NCBI GenBank assembly: GCA_020832375.1
Contig: JAFIEW010000014.1
Location: 1 to 48,817 of the forward strand
From: Cyclobacteriaceae bacterium
Lineage (GTDB): Bacteria; Bacteroidota; Bacteroidia; Cytophagales; Cyclobacteriaceae
Length of the DNA stretch: 48,817 bases
Direction of reading: 5' to 3'
In this document: positions 17,241 through 26,069 of the stretch, one piece after another
Position numbering within the stretch: position 1 is the first letter of the stretch
How the letters are laid out: the number at the start of each line of letters is the position of its first letter
Translations under genes and position numbers: made by a program
Notes under the pieces: generated by a model
Database searches by the model: none
Told to the model about the DNA's origin: nothing
What the model saw: the letters and a program-made list of their open reading frames with translations, nothing else

Positions 17241-18812
17241 TTGAGTCGAACTAACAAGACCAATGATAAATTGGCTTTATTGGTCAATTATTTTTCCGAT
17301 GCCAAAAGCGATCAAGATAAGCTTTGGACGATTGCTTTATTTACCCATCGCAGGCCGAAGAGACCCGTCACTACCAAGTTACTCAAGCTGTGGTGTAGAG
17401 AACTTTGCGACATCCCCGAATGGCTTTTTGACGAATGCTACCAAAATGTCGGTGACCTTGCCGAAACCATATCTCTACTCCTAGAAAAAAAACAGCAATC
17501 TCACGATCAACCGCTGCATTGGTGGATTGATCAATTGATACAGCTGCGCACAAAATCTGAGGAGGACAAAAAGAGCTTCATCACTTGGGCATGGACGAGC
17601 CTTTCTGATAGCGAGCGCTTTGCCTTCACCAAGCTAATGACGGGTGGTATGCGGATTGGAGTATCTCAGAACATGGTATTGAGAGCCCTTTCTGCCGTTT
17701 TAGATCTTGATAAGTCTGTGTTGGCACATCGCATTATGGGCGATTGGGATCCTGCTACTACCACCTACAGCCACTTACTAACCTCTGAGAGCAAGGAAGA
17801 TTTTCTGTCTCGACCTTATCCTTTCTACCTTGCCTACCCACTTGAAAAGGAACTAAGCGAGCTAGAAAACCCGGAACATTGGCAGGCAGAGTGGAAGTGG
17901 GATGGCATCCGCGCTCAAATCGTGTGTCGGCAGGGTGAGTTTTATGTATGGAGTAGGGGCGAGGAGCTAGTCACCGACAAGTTTCCTGAGCTGGACAGTT
18001 TAAGACAAATCGGAGGTGATTGGGTAATGGATGGCGAAATACTTCCTTTCAAGGAGGGTCAAGTACTGTCTTTTCAAGATCTTCAGACTCGAATTGGTCG
18101 TAAAACAATCAGTAAAAAATTGCTTGAGCAGAGTCCTGTTGTTTTTCGTGCATTCGACCTACTCGAGTGGCAAGGTGAAGACTTACGCAGCCAAGCACTC
18201 CGCTCTCGCAGGTCGCTTTTAGAAAAGTGTTGGCATGAGAACGCTGCTGTCCCACCCTTCCAGTTTTCAAGTGCAGTTTCTTTTTCAAGTTGGGATGAGC
18301 TTACGCAGCTAAGAACACAGGCACGAGAGAAAGATGCTGAAGGCTTCATGCTCAAACATAAGGATAGCCCTTACCTTTCTGGTAGAAAAAGAGGCGACTG
18401 GTGGAAGTGGAAAGTAGAGCCACTCACCATCGATGGGGTGCTAATCTATGCTCAAAAGGGTAGCGGTCGGAGAGCCGGCTTATTTTCAGATTATACTTTT
18501 GGTGTGTGGGATGGTGATCAATTAGTAAGTTTTGCTAAAGCTTATTCAGGCCTTTCCGATGTAGAGATGAGAGCCGTAGATAGCTTTGTAAAAAAGAATA
18601 CGAAAGAAAAGTTTGGCCCCGTTCGCACGGTGAAGGCAGAGTTGGTGTTTGAAATTGGCTTTGAAGGGATCGCCCAATCCAATAGGCACAAGTCAGGTGT
18701 GGCCTTGCGTTTTCCTCGTATGCTACGATGGAGAAAAGATAAGCCAAAAGAGGAGGCTAATACCTTATCCGATTTACACGAAATCCTAGAGCGCTATGGC
18801 AGATCAAGCTAG
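17241..18812 (+). CDS. ATP-dependent DNA ligase (ligase-associated repair cluster)
   Basis: Seals nicks in duplex DNA with ATP; bacterial ligase of the DNA-repair cluster that also holds an Lhr-like helicase and PdeM. The adenylation lysine is in AEWKWDGIRAQ (Lys219 from this start), motif III is VMDGEILPF, motif V is EGFMLKHKDSPYLSGRKRGDWWKWK (two overlapping blocks), and an OB fold ends the protein. The coordinates use the TTG at 17241. However, the frame is open upstream, and codons from 17211 read (Ile)KDFALLYQSLSRTNKTNDK, matching the usual family start M-K-x-F-A-x-L; the expected start position is an ATC codon and there is no ATG, GTG or TTG between the stop at 17181 and 17241. The gap 16811-17210 has no gene. 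The gene overlaps the helicase gene by 17 bases. Confidence 0.9.
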   Translation: MSRTNKTNDKLALLVNYFSDAKSDQDKLWTIALFTHRRPKRPVTTKLLKLWCRELCDIPEWLFDECYQNVGDLAETISLLLEKKQQSHDQPLHWWIDQLIQLRTKSEEDKKSFITWAWTSLSDSERFAFTKLMTGGMRIGVSQNMVLRALSAVLDLDKSVLAHRIMGDWDPATTTYSHLLTSESKEDFLSRPYPFYLAYPLEKELSELENPEHWQAEWKWDGIRAQIVCRQGEFYVWSRGEELVTDKFPELDSLRQIGGDWVMDGEILPFKEGQVLSFQDLQTRIGRKTISKKLLEQSPVVFRAFDLLEWQGEDLRSQALRSRRSLLEKCWHENAAVPPFQFSSAVSFSSWDELTQLRTQAREKDAEGFMLKHKDSPYLSGRKRGDWWKWKVEPLTIDGVLIYAQKGSGRRAGLFSDYTFGVWDGDQLVSFAKAYSGLSDVEMRAVDSFVKKNTKEKFGPVRTVKAELVFEIGFEGIAQSNRHKSGVALRFPRMLRWRKDKPKEEANTLSDLHEILERYGRSS

Positions 18813-21261
18813 TTTAGAAGTTTTTGACCCAGCCATATTCTTTGAGAACAGAAGCTGGAAACCTGCCCCTTTTCAAAAGGAGTGTTGGGATGCTTTCGAA
18901 AAGGGATATTCTGGTTTGCTCAATGCCCCTACTGGCTCGGGGAAGACTTATGCTATTTTAGGAGGAGCATTGAAGCATTATGCAAAGGGTCATGATATTT
19001 TTCAATCTAGTAAAGGCTTAAAAATTATATGGATTACCCCTCTTAGAGCCTTGGCCGCTGATTTACAACTGGCGATGAGCCGATTTTTAGAGGACTTGGG
19101 CTTGTCTTGGAAAGTAGGTATTCGCAGTGGCGATACTTCTGCCAGCGAGCGGCAAAAGCAAAAGAAGCGTATGCCCGACATTTTAATCACTACTCCTGAG
19201 AGTCTTCACCTGCTTTTAAGCCAAAAGGACGCATCTACCATCTTTTCGGAGCTTTCTAGTTTTATTGTGGATGAGTGGCATGAGTTTTTATCTACCAAGC
19301 GTGCGGTACAAATAGAACTAGCCATTAGCAGGATAGACGATTACGCTTCTCATCCCCCGCTAAACTGGGCGCTTTCCGCTACGATTGGCAATCTTGATGA
19401 AGCCATGAATGTCTTGAGTTATCGCCGTGAGAAAAGAATGATGGTCAAGGCTGACATCAACAAGCGAATTGAGATGAGGACAGTATTTCCAGAAGAGATT
19501 GAGCGTTTTCCGTGGAGTGGTCACCTTGGTTTGAAATTGATTCGTCCGGTGATAGATATCATCTTTCAGCACAAAACCGTACTTATTTTCACCAATACCC
19601 GCTCTCAGTGTGAGATGTGGTATCGCTCGTTGATGGAAAACGCTCCCGAACTGGCTGGTCTGGTTGCTATGCACCACGGCTCGCTCGATCGCGAGATTCG
19701 TGATTGGGTGGAAGCTGCGCTTCATACAGAAAAGCTCAAGGCGGTTGTTTGTACCTCTAGTCTTGATCTAGGCGTGGATTTCGCTCCAGTGGAGGCTGCC
19801 ATGCAGGTGGGAAGTCCTAAGGGTATCAGCCGATTTTTGCAGCGAGCTGGTAGAAGTGGACATCGACCTGGAGCAGAGAGCATCATTTACTTCGTGCCTG
19901 CCAATTCCCTAGAACTCATTGAAGCGGCAGCACTAAGAAAGGCATTTGAAGATCAAATACAAGAGCCACGAATACCCGTGCAAGGCTCAATGGACGTACT
20001 TGTGCAGTACCTCTCTACACTTGCAACTGGCGGGGGATTTTATTCCAACCATGTTTATGAGCAAATAAAGCGTACTCATGCGTATGAGCAACTGTCGAAA
20101 GAAGAGTTTGATTGGGCATTACGATTCGTTTGTAATGGAGGTGAGGGACTTAAGAAATACGATGAGTTTCAAAAGGTGATCCAAGATGAATCAGGTAAGT
20201 ATGTCATAGCTAATCGAAAAGCTGCAATGAGGCACCGCATGGGAATTGGAACCATCGTCAGCGATCCTGTATTGAAGTTAAAGTATAAAAAGGGTGGCTT
20301 TATTGGTACTGTTGAGGAATCTTTTGTAGGTAGACTGAAGGCGGGTGATCAATTTTGGTTTGCGGGTAAAAGTCTGCGCTTTGAGCGCATCAAAGACAAT
20401 GAGGTGTTAGTGAGCAAGTCCAATAAAAAGAAAGGTAATATACCCCGATGGATGGGCGGGAGAATGCCGCTTAGCTCATTGATGGCTTCGCAAATGATTG
20501 GCGTGATTAGTCAAGCCAATAAGGGCATTTCGATTAATGCCGAAGCAGAACGGGTTTATCCTCTTTTAATGCTTCAAAAACAATGGTCGGAACTACCTCA
20601 CGATGATATATTTTTGATTGAGAGTATTAGAAGTCGGGAGGGGCATCATGTGTTTTTTTACCCAATGGCTGGTAGAATGGTGCATGAACTCATGTCAGCA
20701 CTGATTGCGTATCGCTTGTCTCAAATTAAGCCTTTGAGCTTCAGCATGGCGATGAATGACTACGGCTTCGAAATACTCTCTACTGAGACTATCCCACTTG
20801 AGGAGGCATTAGCTGAAGATCTTTTCAGACTTGATGGCTTAGATGAGGATATTCAAAACGGGGTTAACGAGGCGGAAATGGCAAAGCGGAAATTTAGGGA
20901 TATTGCCGCAATTAGTGGTTTGATCTTTCAAGGTTATCCAGGTAAAAATATCAGCCAAAAACATTTACAGGCCTCAGGTTCACTACTCTTTGACGTGATG
21001 CAAGAGTACGATCAAGGAAACTTATTGACTGCTCAAGCACTGAAAGAGGTGTGGGACGATCTATTTCAAAAAGAAAATATGCTTGCCGTAATGCGTAGGA
21101 TCAATCAGCAGAAAATAAGCTTGAATTACCCTGAAAGATTCACGCCTTTTTCCTTTCCGATTATGGTCGATCGGCTGCGACAAAAGCTCAGCTCTGAGAG
21201 CTTGGAAGATAGGATCATAAAGATGCAAAAGTCTTTAGAGAAGGCAGCAGCAAAAACTTGA
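18796..21261 (+). CDS. Ligase-associated DEXH-box helicase (Lhr-like)
   Basis: ATP-driven DNA helicase of the Lhr-core type in the ligase-associated DNA damage response cluster, 821 residues, cytoplasmic. Motif I is NAPTGSGKT (43-51); ITPLRALAAD is motif Ia; ITTPESLHLLLS follows; motif II is VDEWHEF, with DEWH in place of DEVH; motif III is SATIG; the second RecA domain has IFTNTRSQCEMWY, TSSLDLGVDF and the motif VI block LQRAGRSGHRPG. The C-terminal winged-helix and core domains extend to the end. It starts inside the ligase gene and ends just before the nuclease gene, giving a ligase-helicase-nuclease operon. Confidence 0.94.
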   Translation: MADQASLEVFDPAIFFENRSWKPAPFQKECWDAFEKGYSGLLNAPTGSGKTYAILGGALKHYAKGHDIFQSSKGLKIIWITPLRALAADLQLAMSRFLEDLGLSWKVGIRSGDTSASERQKQKKRMPDILITTPESLHLLLSQKDASTIFSELSSFIVDEWHEFLSTKRAVQIELAISRIDDYASHPPLNWALSATIGNLDEAMNVLSYRREKRMMVKADINKRIEMRTVFPEEIERFPWSGHLGLKLIRPVIDIIFQHKTVLIFTNTRSQCEMWYRSLMENAPELAGLVAMHHGSLDREIRDWVEAALHTEKLKAVVCTSSLDLGVDFAPVEAAMQVGSPKGISRFLQRAGRSGHRPGAESIIYFVPANSLELIEAAALRKAFEDQIQEPRIPVQGSMDVLVQYLSTLATGGGFYSNHVYEQIKRTHAYEQLSKEEFDWALRFVCNGGEGLKKYDEFQKVIQDESGKYVIANRKAAMRHRMGIGTIVSDPVLKLKYKKGGFIGTVEESFVGRLKAGDQFWFAGKSLRFERIKDNEVLVSKSNKKKGNIPRWMGGRMPLSSLMASQMIGVISQANKGISINAEAERVYPLLMLQKQWSELPHDDIFLIESIRSREGHHVFFYPMAGRMVHELMSALIAYRLSQIKPLSFSMAMNDYGFEILSTETIPLEEALAEDLFRLDGLDEDIQNGVNEAEMAKRKFRDIAAISGLIFQGYPGKNISQKHLQASGSLLFDVMQEYDQGNLLTAQALKEVWDDLFQKENMLAVMRRINQQKISLNYPERFTPFSFPIMVDRLRQKLSSESLEDRIIKMQKSLEKAAAKT

Positions 21262-21305
21262 TACTATTTTGTGTTTTCTTAACCGCACTATATTATTTTT
21301 GTGGC

Positions 21306-21977
21306 ATGACAGACGATCAGCGGTATATTGAGCTTTTATGGTTAGAAGAAAAGTTATGGCTACTACCCGAAAAGGCAGTTTTTATTCCAGAGAGATCTAG
21401 TTTACTTTTAGCAGACCTTCATTTGGGTAAGGCAGGACATTTTAGAAAAGCTGGTATTCCTATTTCCTCTGAAATTCACCATGCGGATATACAAAGGTTA
21501 GATCGACTGATCTTGGAACATTCGCCTAAAGAGGTATTCTTTCTAGGCGATTTGTTTCATAGTGATATGAACAATGAATGGGAATTGTTCAGCTCATTCT
21601 TAAATCATCATCCCACGGTAAATTTTCATTTGATAAAAGGCAACCATGACCTTTTACCTCAAGTGATCTATTCATCTTCTCGTATTTTAGTTCATCAAAT
21701 ATATTATCAATTAGGACCGTTTCACTTGGTTCATGATCCGGACGACCTTTTTGAAGGGCAGGATGGGTTTGCAGGGCATATTCATCCCGGCACGCTTCTT
21801 AAGGGTAGGGGTAGAGATAGTATTAAATTAGCTTGTTTTGTGAAAGAACCCAAACTCTTGGTGTTGCCAGCTTTTGGCGAGTTTACCGGATTGCATTGTC
21901 TTCCCACCGAATCAGGAAGAAGTTTTTATCCAGTTACGCCCCAAAAGGTATTTGATTTTGCTTTTAACAACCATTGA
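21306..21977 (+). CDS. pdeM: Ligase-associated DNA damage response endonuclease PdeM
   Basis: Manganese-dependent metallophosphoesterase acting as a DNA endonuclease in the ligase-associated repair cluster. From the ATG at 21306 it has 223 residues. Metal motifs are LLLADLHLGKAGHFRKAG (D-x-H), FFLGDLFHS (GD), IKGNHDLLP (GNHD), LVHDP and AGHIHPG (GHxH). The frame is open back to 21258, overlapping the helicase stop, but the extra 16 residues (MILFCVFLTALYYFCG) are hydrophobic and out of keeping with this cytoplasmic family, so 21306 is preferred. The metallo-beta-lactamase-type exonuclease that often completes this cluster is absent on both sides. Confidence 0.9.
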   Translation: MTDDQRYIELLWLEEKLWLLPEKAVFIPERSSLLLADLHLGKAGHFRKAGIPISSEIHHADIQRLDRLILEHSPKEVFFLGDLFHSDMNNEWELFSSFLNHHPTVNFHLIKGNHDLLPQVIYSSSRILVHQIYYQLGPFHLVHDPDDLFEGQDGFAGHIHPGTLLKGRGRDSIKLACFVKEPKLLVLPAFGEFTGLHCLPTESGRSFYPVTPQKVFDFAFNNH

Positions 21978-22219
21978 AACCCTAAATGAATGGGTAATAT
22001 GAAATGGGAAGCTTTTTTGACTTCAATCATTCTTAAAAGCTTACTTCTAACGACTTGTAGTAGATTATTATTTTGATTTTATCATCATGTCAGTATAATA
22101 TTTGTTAAAATCTACTTTTATTAGTTTCAGAGCGAGATATTTTATAAGAAGTATTTGTTTTATTGGGTAGATTGAAGCATATTTAAAATTGTAACTCAGC
22201 TATTTAATCAAAAATTATC

Positions 22220-22354
22220 GTGAAAAGCCTATCGATTGAAAGTTTTTCTAATTCTTTTGATAGTAAATATTACATCACTTCAGGTATTGAAGATAAACAT
22301 TCTGGTTACCATTTGGTCTGCCAAAGTATAATAAATAAGGTGTATGAAAGATGA
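22220..22354 (+). CDS. Possible 44-residue leader peptide before ECF sigma gene
   Basis: A GTG-started frame of 44 codons runs through the gap before the sigma gene and stops at TGA 22352-22354, overlapping the sigma ATG (22344) by 11 bases. The product (MKSLSIESFSNSFDSKYYIT... ending NKVYER) resembles no family I know and lacks a signal peptide. An overlap of this kind fits translational coupling, but an open frame of this length can arise by chance in AT-rich DNA. The rest of the 366-base gap (21978-22219) shows nothing clear apart from AAGCTTTT / AAAAGCTT arms near 22010-22045. Confidence 0.25.
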   Translation: MKSLSIESFSNSFDSKYYITSGIEDKHSGYHLVCQSIINKVYER

Positions 22355-22886
22355 TGAAATCATAAGGAAAATTGAGTCAGGCGACGAAAGGGCTTTGGAG
22401 TATTTATACGCCAAGCACTATTCGATGATGACACGTATGATCATCAAAAACAATGGTAGTGAGTCAGATGCGAAGGATGTTTTCCAAGATTCTTTGATTG
22501 TTTTTTGGCAAAAAGTAATTAAAAAGGAGCTCCATTTATCGTCCAAAATCAGTACTTATATTTATAGCATTTGTCAGAACTTGTGGTTAAAAGAACTCGA
22601 TAGACGAAAAAGGCTCGATTATAAAGAAGAAGACGGGATAGAAAATGAGGATGTTCTTGGTAGGGAAGAACAAGTGAAAATTATCAGAGATGCCGTTGAT
22701 TCACTTGGGGAGACTTGTAAAAATGTGTTGGGGATGTATTATTTTGATGGTATGTCGATGAAGCAAATAGCTGATAAATTGGGTTTTGCCAATACAGACA
22801 CAGTAAAGACCAAAAGGTATAAATGTAAAAAACGGTTGGACACGCTCATCCGATCAAAGTATAAGTCGGGGGACTTTCTAGATTAA
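22344..22886 (+). CDS. ECF RNA polymerase sigma factor
   Basis: Sigma-70 family extracytoplasmic-function sigma factor, 180 residues. Region 2 is seen in ALEYLYAKHYSMMTRMI and SESDAKDVFQDSLIVFWQKV, region 4 in LGETCKNVLGMYYFDGMS and MKQIADKLGFANTDTVKTKRYKCKKRL, the helix-turn-helix that reads the -35 element. It contains no region 1.1 or 3. Three bases separate it from the anti-sigma-like gene, so the pair is cotranscribed and presumably forms a membrane-gated stress or surface-signal switch. The regulon cannot be read here. Confidence 0.93.
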   Translation: MKDDEIIRKIESGDERALEYLYAKHYSMMTRMIIKNNGSESDAKDVFQDSLIVFWQKVIKKELHLSSKISTYIYSICQNLWLKELDRRKRLDYKEEDGIENEDVLGREEQVKIIRDAVDSLGETCKNVLGMYYFDGMSMKQIADKLGFANTDTVKTKRYKCKKRLDTLIRSKYKSGDFLD

Positions 22887-22889
22887 CAT

Positions 22890-23834
22890 ATGGGATATAA
22901 TTTTAAACATACAGATTTAATTCGTGCCTATCTTGACGGTGAGCTTTCTAAAGAACAGATTGCTGATCTTAAAAAAGAACTCGACACCAATGAGCAGCTA
23001 CGCCAAGAGTTTTTATATGAGCGTGATATTGTAGATGCCATTAAGCATCAAAGAAAAGCAGCACTTAAAGCAAGGTTAAATAATGTCCCTGTCCCACCTT
23101 CCGTATCTATCAATCCGCTATCCCCATTTTTCAAAGGGTTAGTAGTAGGAATTTCTTCTATTATACTAGTAGCTTTTTCTTATTTTTCATTCCAATTATT
23201 GACATCAGATATTGATCCTGAAGAGGTCAATACTGTTATAATGACCCCGGAAAGCTCTTCTCTTACTAACAACTGGAATGCAGACAGTCAGTTAAACCTT
23301 CAATCCAATGAAAAAGAAGAAATAGTTGCTGAAAGTACAAGTAGTGTAATAGAGGATTCCACTGACAAAGGGTTAGGTCAAATTACAGATGAAGGTGACA
23401 TGTCAGCAGTTTCAGAAAGTCAAATCATAAAGCCTGATGAGACCTCTTTTGCGGTAGCATTACCTGATGTGGTGGATCCGGACTACAACGAAGTCATTCC
23501 TGTGGTCGAGGATATTAGTGCACCTGAAAATTTAATCGCTAATGATCAATTAGGAAAAGAAGTAGAGCTATCGATCGATGTAGAAAGCTTTCAGCATAAT
23601 GATTATCTTTTTCATTATAAATTTTATCAAAATAAATTGTACTTATATGGTGACTTTAGTTCAAGTCCTTATGATTTAGTGGAATTTAAGTTGAGTGGTT
23701 CTAGAACGCTGTTCCTGGTTTTTGAAGAACAAGTTTATAAAATTGAGGATAACAAACTTGATGTCACAGAGCTAGCTCCGACAACAAACGAAGAGATTAA
23801 AGAAGCCATTTTGTCCGTTACCAACAAGAGGTAA
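22890..23834 (+). CDS. Probable membrane-bound anti-sigma factor
   Basis: A 314-residue single-pass protein downstream of the ECF sigma gene. Residues 8-60 (HTDLIRAYLDGELSKEQIADL, then KKELDTNEQLRQEF) form the short helical, charged N-terminal module seen in Bacteroidota anti-sigma proteins; no zinc-binding HxxxCxxC motif is present. One membrane segment lies at about 83-104. The outer half is acidic and Ser/Thr-rich (110-225), probably a flexible linker, then ends in a small folded region with a YKFYQNKLYLYGDFSSSPYDL strand pattern. The role is inferred from position and topology rather than from sequence similarity. The 329-base gap after it has no gene. Confidence 0.72.
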   Translation: MGYNFKHTDLIRAYLDGELSKEQIADLKKELDTNEQLRQEFLYERDIVDAIKHQRKAALKARLNNVPVPPSVSINPLSPFFKGLVVGISSIILVAFSYFSFQLLTSDIDPEEVNTVIMTPESSSLTNNWNADSQLNLQSNEKEEIVAESTSSVIEDSTDKGLGQITDEGDMSAVSESQIIKPDETSFAVALPDVVDPDYNEVIPVVEDISAPENLIANDQLGKEVELSIDVESFQHNDYLFHYKFYQNKLYLYGDFSSSPYDLVEFKLSGSRTLFLVFEEQVYKIEDNKLDVTELAPTTNEEIKEAILSVTNKR

Positions 23835-24163
23835 TTTGTTTTAGCTTTATAATGTAATCCATTTAATCTTTGTCTGAGGGCTGTTGTTTGGTTTGGAGAA
23901 ACTAATACCTGCTAAACTCATCATATCATTACAATTTGATATCTAAGCTGAGATTGCCGCTTATATGATACGATTTATTTTGAAGACCAATCATTGAAGT
24001 GTTTAATTGATCTATATCTTTTATCTCAAGCTTGCTAGTATACCTTCTATAAGCTCTATTTTTTGTTTATCCCTAATACAGCGAGATCTATACCTATTTT
24101 ATTAATTCAAAATAAAATGTTAATTTTAAGAATACATTAGAATTTGAAACCGATACCCAAAAT

Positions 24164-25648
24164 ATGATCTCAAGCATAGATGCTGTCATCTTCATTGTTT
24201 ATATCTTAGGAATGCTCGGGGTGGGATTCTATTTCTTAAGAAAAAATGAAAAGGCAGAAGACTACTATGTAGGTGGGCGTGGGATGAGTTCTTGGCATAT
24301 CGGATTGAGTGTTGTTGCTACCGATGTAGGCGGAGGTTTTTCTATTGGACTTGGTGGACTTGGGTTTTTGATGGGGATCTCTGGCTCATGGATGCTGTTT
24401 ACCGGTTTGCTAGGAGCCTGGCTAGCGGCAGTTTTTCTCATCCCTGCTGTAAGAGGGAATCAACTCTTTGATCGTTTTTATACCTTTCCGCAAATTTTAG
24501 AGCATTTTTATTCGTCAAAAGTAGCGATACTTGCCGGTGTTATTTCGGCCATCGGCTATACAGGATTTACTGCGTCTCAGTTACTAGCTGGTGCCAAATT
24601 AGCTTCAGGCACTTTTCCTTCTATAGAAATATCAACAGCCCTTTACATTATGGGCGGTATAGCGGTGATTTATACCGTTATTGGAGGTATAAAAGCCGTG
24701 ATCTATACGGATACCTTTCAATGGATCATTCTTCTTGCTGGATTGATCTTTATTGGCATCCCTCTAGCTTATATCGAAGTAGGAGGAATTAACGAAATGA
24801 TAAAAGTTCTTCCGCCAGAATTCTTTAAACTTAACAATCTTACTTGGCAGCAGTTTATCAATTGGATGTTTACGATCATTCCGATTTGGTTTATCGGAAT
24901 GACACTTTATCAGAGAATTTATGCGTCTAGGGACGTAAAAACAGCTAGAAAAGCGTGGTTCATTGCAGGTCTATTCGAATGGCCTATTATGGCTTTTATG
25001 GGCGTAGCTCTGGGGCTTATGGCCAGAGTAGCGGCTATGCAGGGAGCTTTTGATGGCGTTGTAGGCGATGGGATTAACAGCATCGACGAAGAAACAGGCC
25101 TTCCAATGCTGCTAGCAACTGTACTGCCTATCGGACTGATGGGGTTGATGATGTCGGCTTATTTTTCAGCCATCCTCTCAACAGCCGACTCTTGTTTGAT
25201 GGCCGCTTCTGGCAATGTTATGACGGATTTATTGAATAAAAAGCTCAATTGGCATGCAGATGATAAAAAATATTTTACCCTTTCTAAAATAATTACGTTA
25301 ATAATTGGGATGCTTGCTTTACTATTAGCATCCCATATGACTCGGGTTTTAGATTTGATGCTTGTGTCCTACGCTTTTATGGTTTCGGCGATGTTTATTC
25401 CAGTAGTCATGGCTTTGTTCTTTAACCAGCGATCCGAATCAGCGGCATTTTGGTCGATGTTAGTAGGTGGAAGCACCACCATTTCCATGAGCATTTTGTC
25501 GCAAAACCTAAAACTTATTCAGCTACCCTTTGGCTTAGATCCTATTATATTCGGAATAAGCGCATCTTTGGTGACATTCTTAATTTTAAAAAATACATTT
25601 CAAGCTCAAAAAAATAAATCGAATAGTTATGGAATATCAGGTAATTAG
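24164..25648 (+). CDS. Sodium:solute symporter family transporter
   Basis: Inner-membrane secondary transporter of the SSS family (LeuT fold), 494 residues with about 13 hydrophobic segments. Family features include EDYYVGGRGMSSWHIGLSVVATDVGGG in TM1-2 (two overlapping blocks), IYTVIGGIKAVIYTDTFQW and LPIGLMGLMMSAYFSAILSTADSCLMAASGN, which carries the sodium-site Ser/Thr residues. The substrate is not specified by sequence; the tightly packed GNAT and amino-acid racemase genes that follow suggest an amino acid or derivative. It overlaps the GNAT gene by 20 bases and opens a three-gene operon. Confidence 0.9.
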   Translation: MISSIDAVIFIVYILGMLGVGFYFLRKNEKAEDYYVGGRGMSSWHIGLSVVATDVGGGFSIGLGGLGFLMGISGSWMLFTGLLGAWLAAVFLIPAVRGNQLFDRFYTFPQILEHFYSSKVAILAGVISAIGYTGFTASQLLAGAKLASGTFPSIEISTALYIMGGIAVIYTVIGGIKAVIYTDTFQWIILLAGLIFIGIPLAYIEVGGINEMIKVLPPEFFKLNNLTWQQFINWMFTIIPIWFIGMTLYQRIYASRDVKTARKAWFIAGLFEWPIMAFMGVALGLMARVAAMQGAFDGVVGDGINSIDEETGLPMLLATVLPIGLMGLMMSAYFSAILSTADSCLMAASGNVMTDLLNKKLNWHADDKKYFTLSKIITLIIGMLALLLASHMTRVLDLMLVSYAFMVSAMFIPVVMALFFNQRSESAAFWSMLVGGSTTISMSILSQNLKLIQLPFGLDPIIFGISASLVTFLILKNTFQAQKNKSNSYGISGN

Positions 25649-26069
25649 TTCAATTGATACGGCCACATTTCTTGAAAAAAATGAAATCGCTGATTTCTTG
25701 TACGAGAATTTGGGGCAGTACAGAGATGAAAAAGAAGACATTATGAAATGCTTAGATTATTCATTGAGCAATTATCCTCATCAAGGTGGCTTTGTGCTTT
25801 TGGCGAAAGAAAATAGCCGAATAGTAGGTGCCGTAGTGATAAATAAGACAGGTATGGAAGGATATATTCCTGAAAATATTCTTGTATATATTGCGGTTCA
25901 TGCCGATATGCGTGGTAAGGGGGTAGGTGCTGAACTAATGAAAAGAGTAACTAAAATGGCAAAGGGAGATATCGCTTTGCATGTAGAGCATGATAATCCT
26001 GCTCGAAGACTTTACGAACGAATCGGATTCACTAGTAAATATCTAGAGATGCGATTAAAAAATAAATAA
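25629..26069 (+). CDS. GNAT family N-acetyltransferase
   Basis: Acetyl-CoA-dependent N-acetyltransferase, 146 residues, cytoplasmic. The acetyl-CoA loop is visible as YIAVHADMRGKGVGAELMKRV (RGKGVG is the R/Q-x-x-G-x-G/A motif) and the C-terminal strand-helix as ALHVEHDNPARRLYERIGF, both textbook GNAT. It starts inside the symporter gene and its stop codon abuts the racemase ATG with no spacing, so expression of the three is coupled. The acceptor is unknown; the context points to an amino acid or related amine. Confidence 0.88.
   Translation: MEYQVISSIDTATFLEKNEIADFLYENLGQYRDEKEDIMKCLDYSLSNYPHQGGFVLLAKENSRIVGAVVINKTGMEGYIPENILVYIAVHADMRGKGVGAELMKRVTKMAKGDIALHVEHDNPARRLYERIGFTSKYLEMRLKNK

Noticed and set aside
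18083-18355. 90-codon minus-strand frame inside the ligase gene
   Set aside because: Shadow of the strongly supported ligase frame; no RBS, motif or independent signal.
21258-21305. Upstream start for PdeM
   Set aside because: The extra 16 residues are hydrophobic and unlike the family; the ATG at 21306 gives the usual N-terminus.
22010-22045. AAGCTTTT / AAAAGCTT arms after pdeM as a terminator
   Set aside because: Eighteen-base loop and no T run after the second arm.
24098-24118. TTTTATT/AATAAAA inverted repeat before the symporter gene
   Set aside because: Only A:T pairs; expected by chance in such AT-rich DNA.
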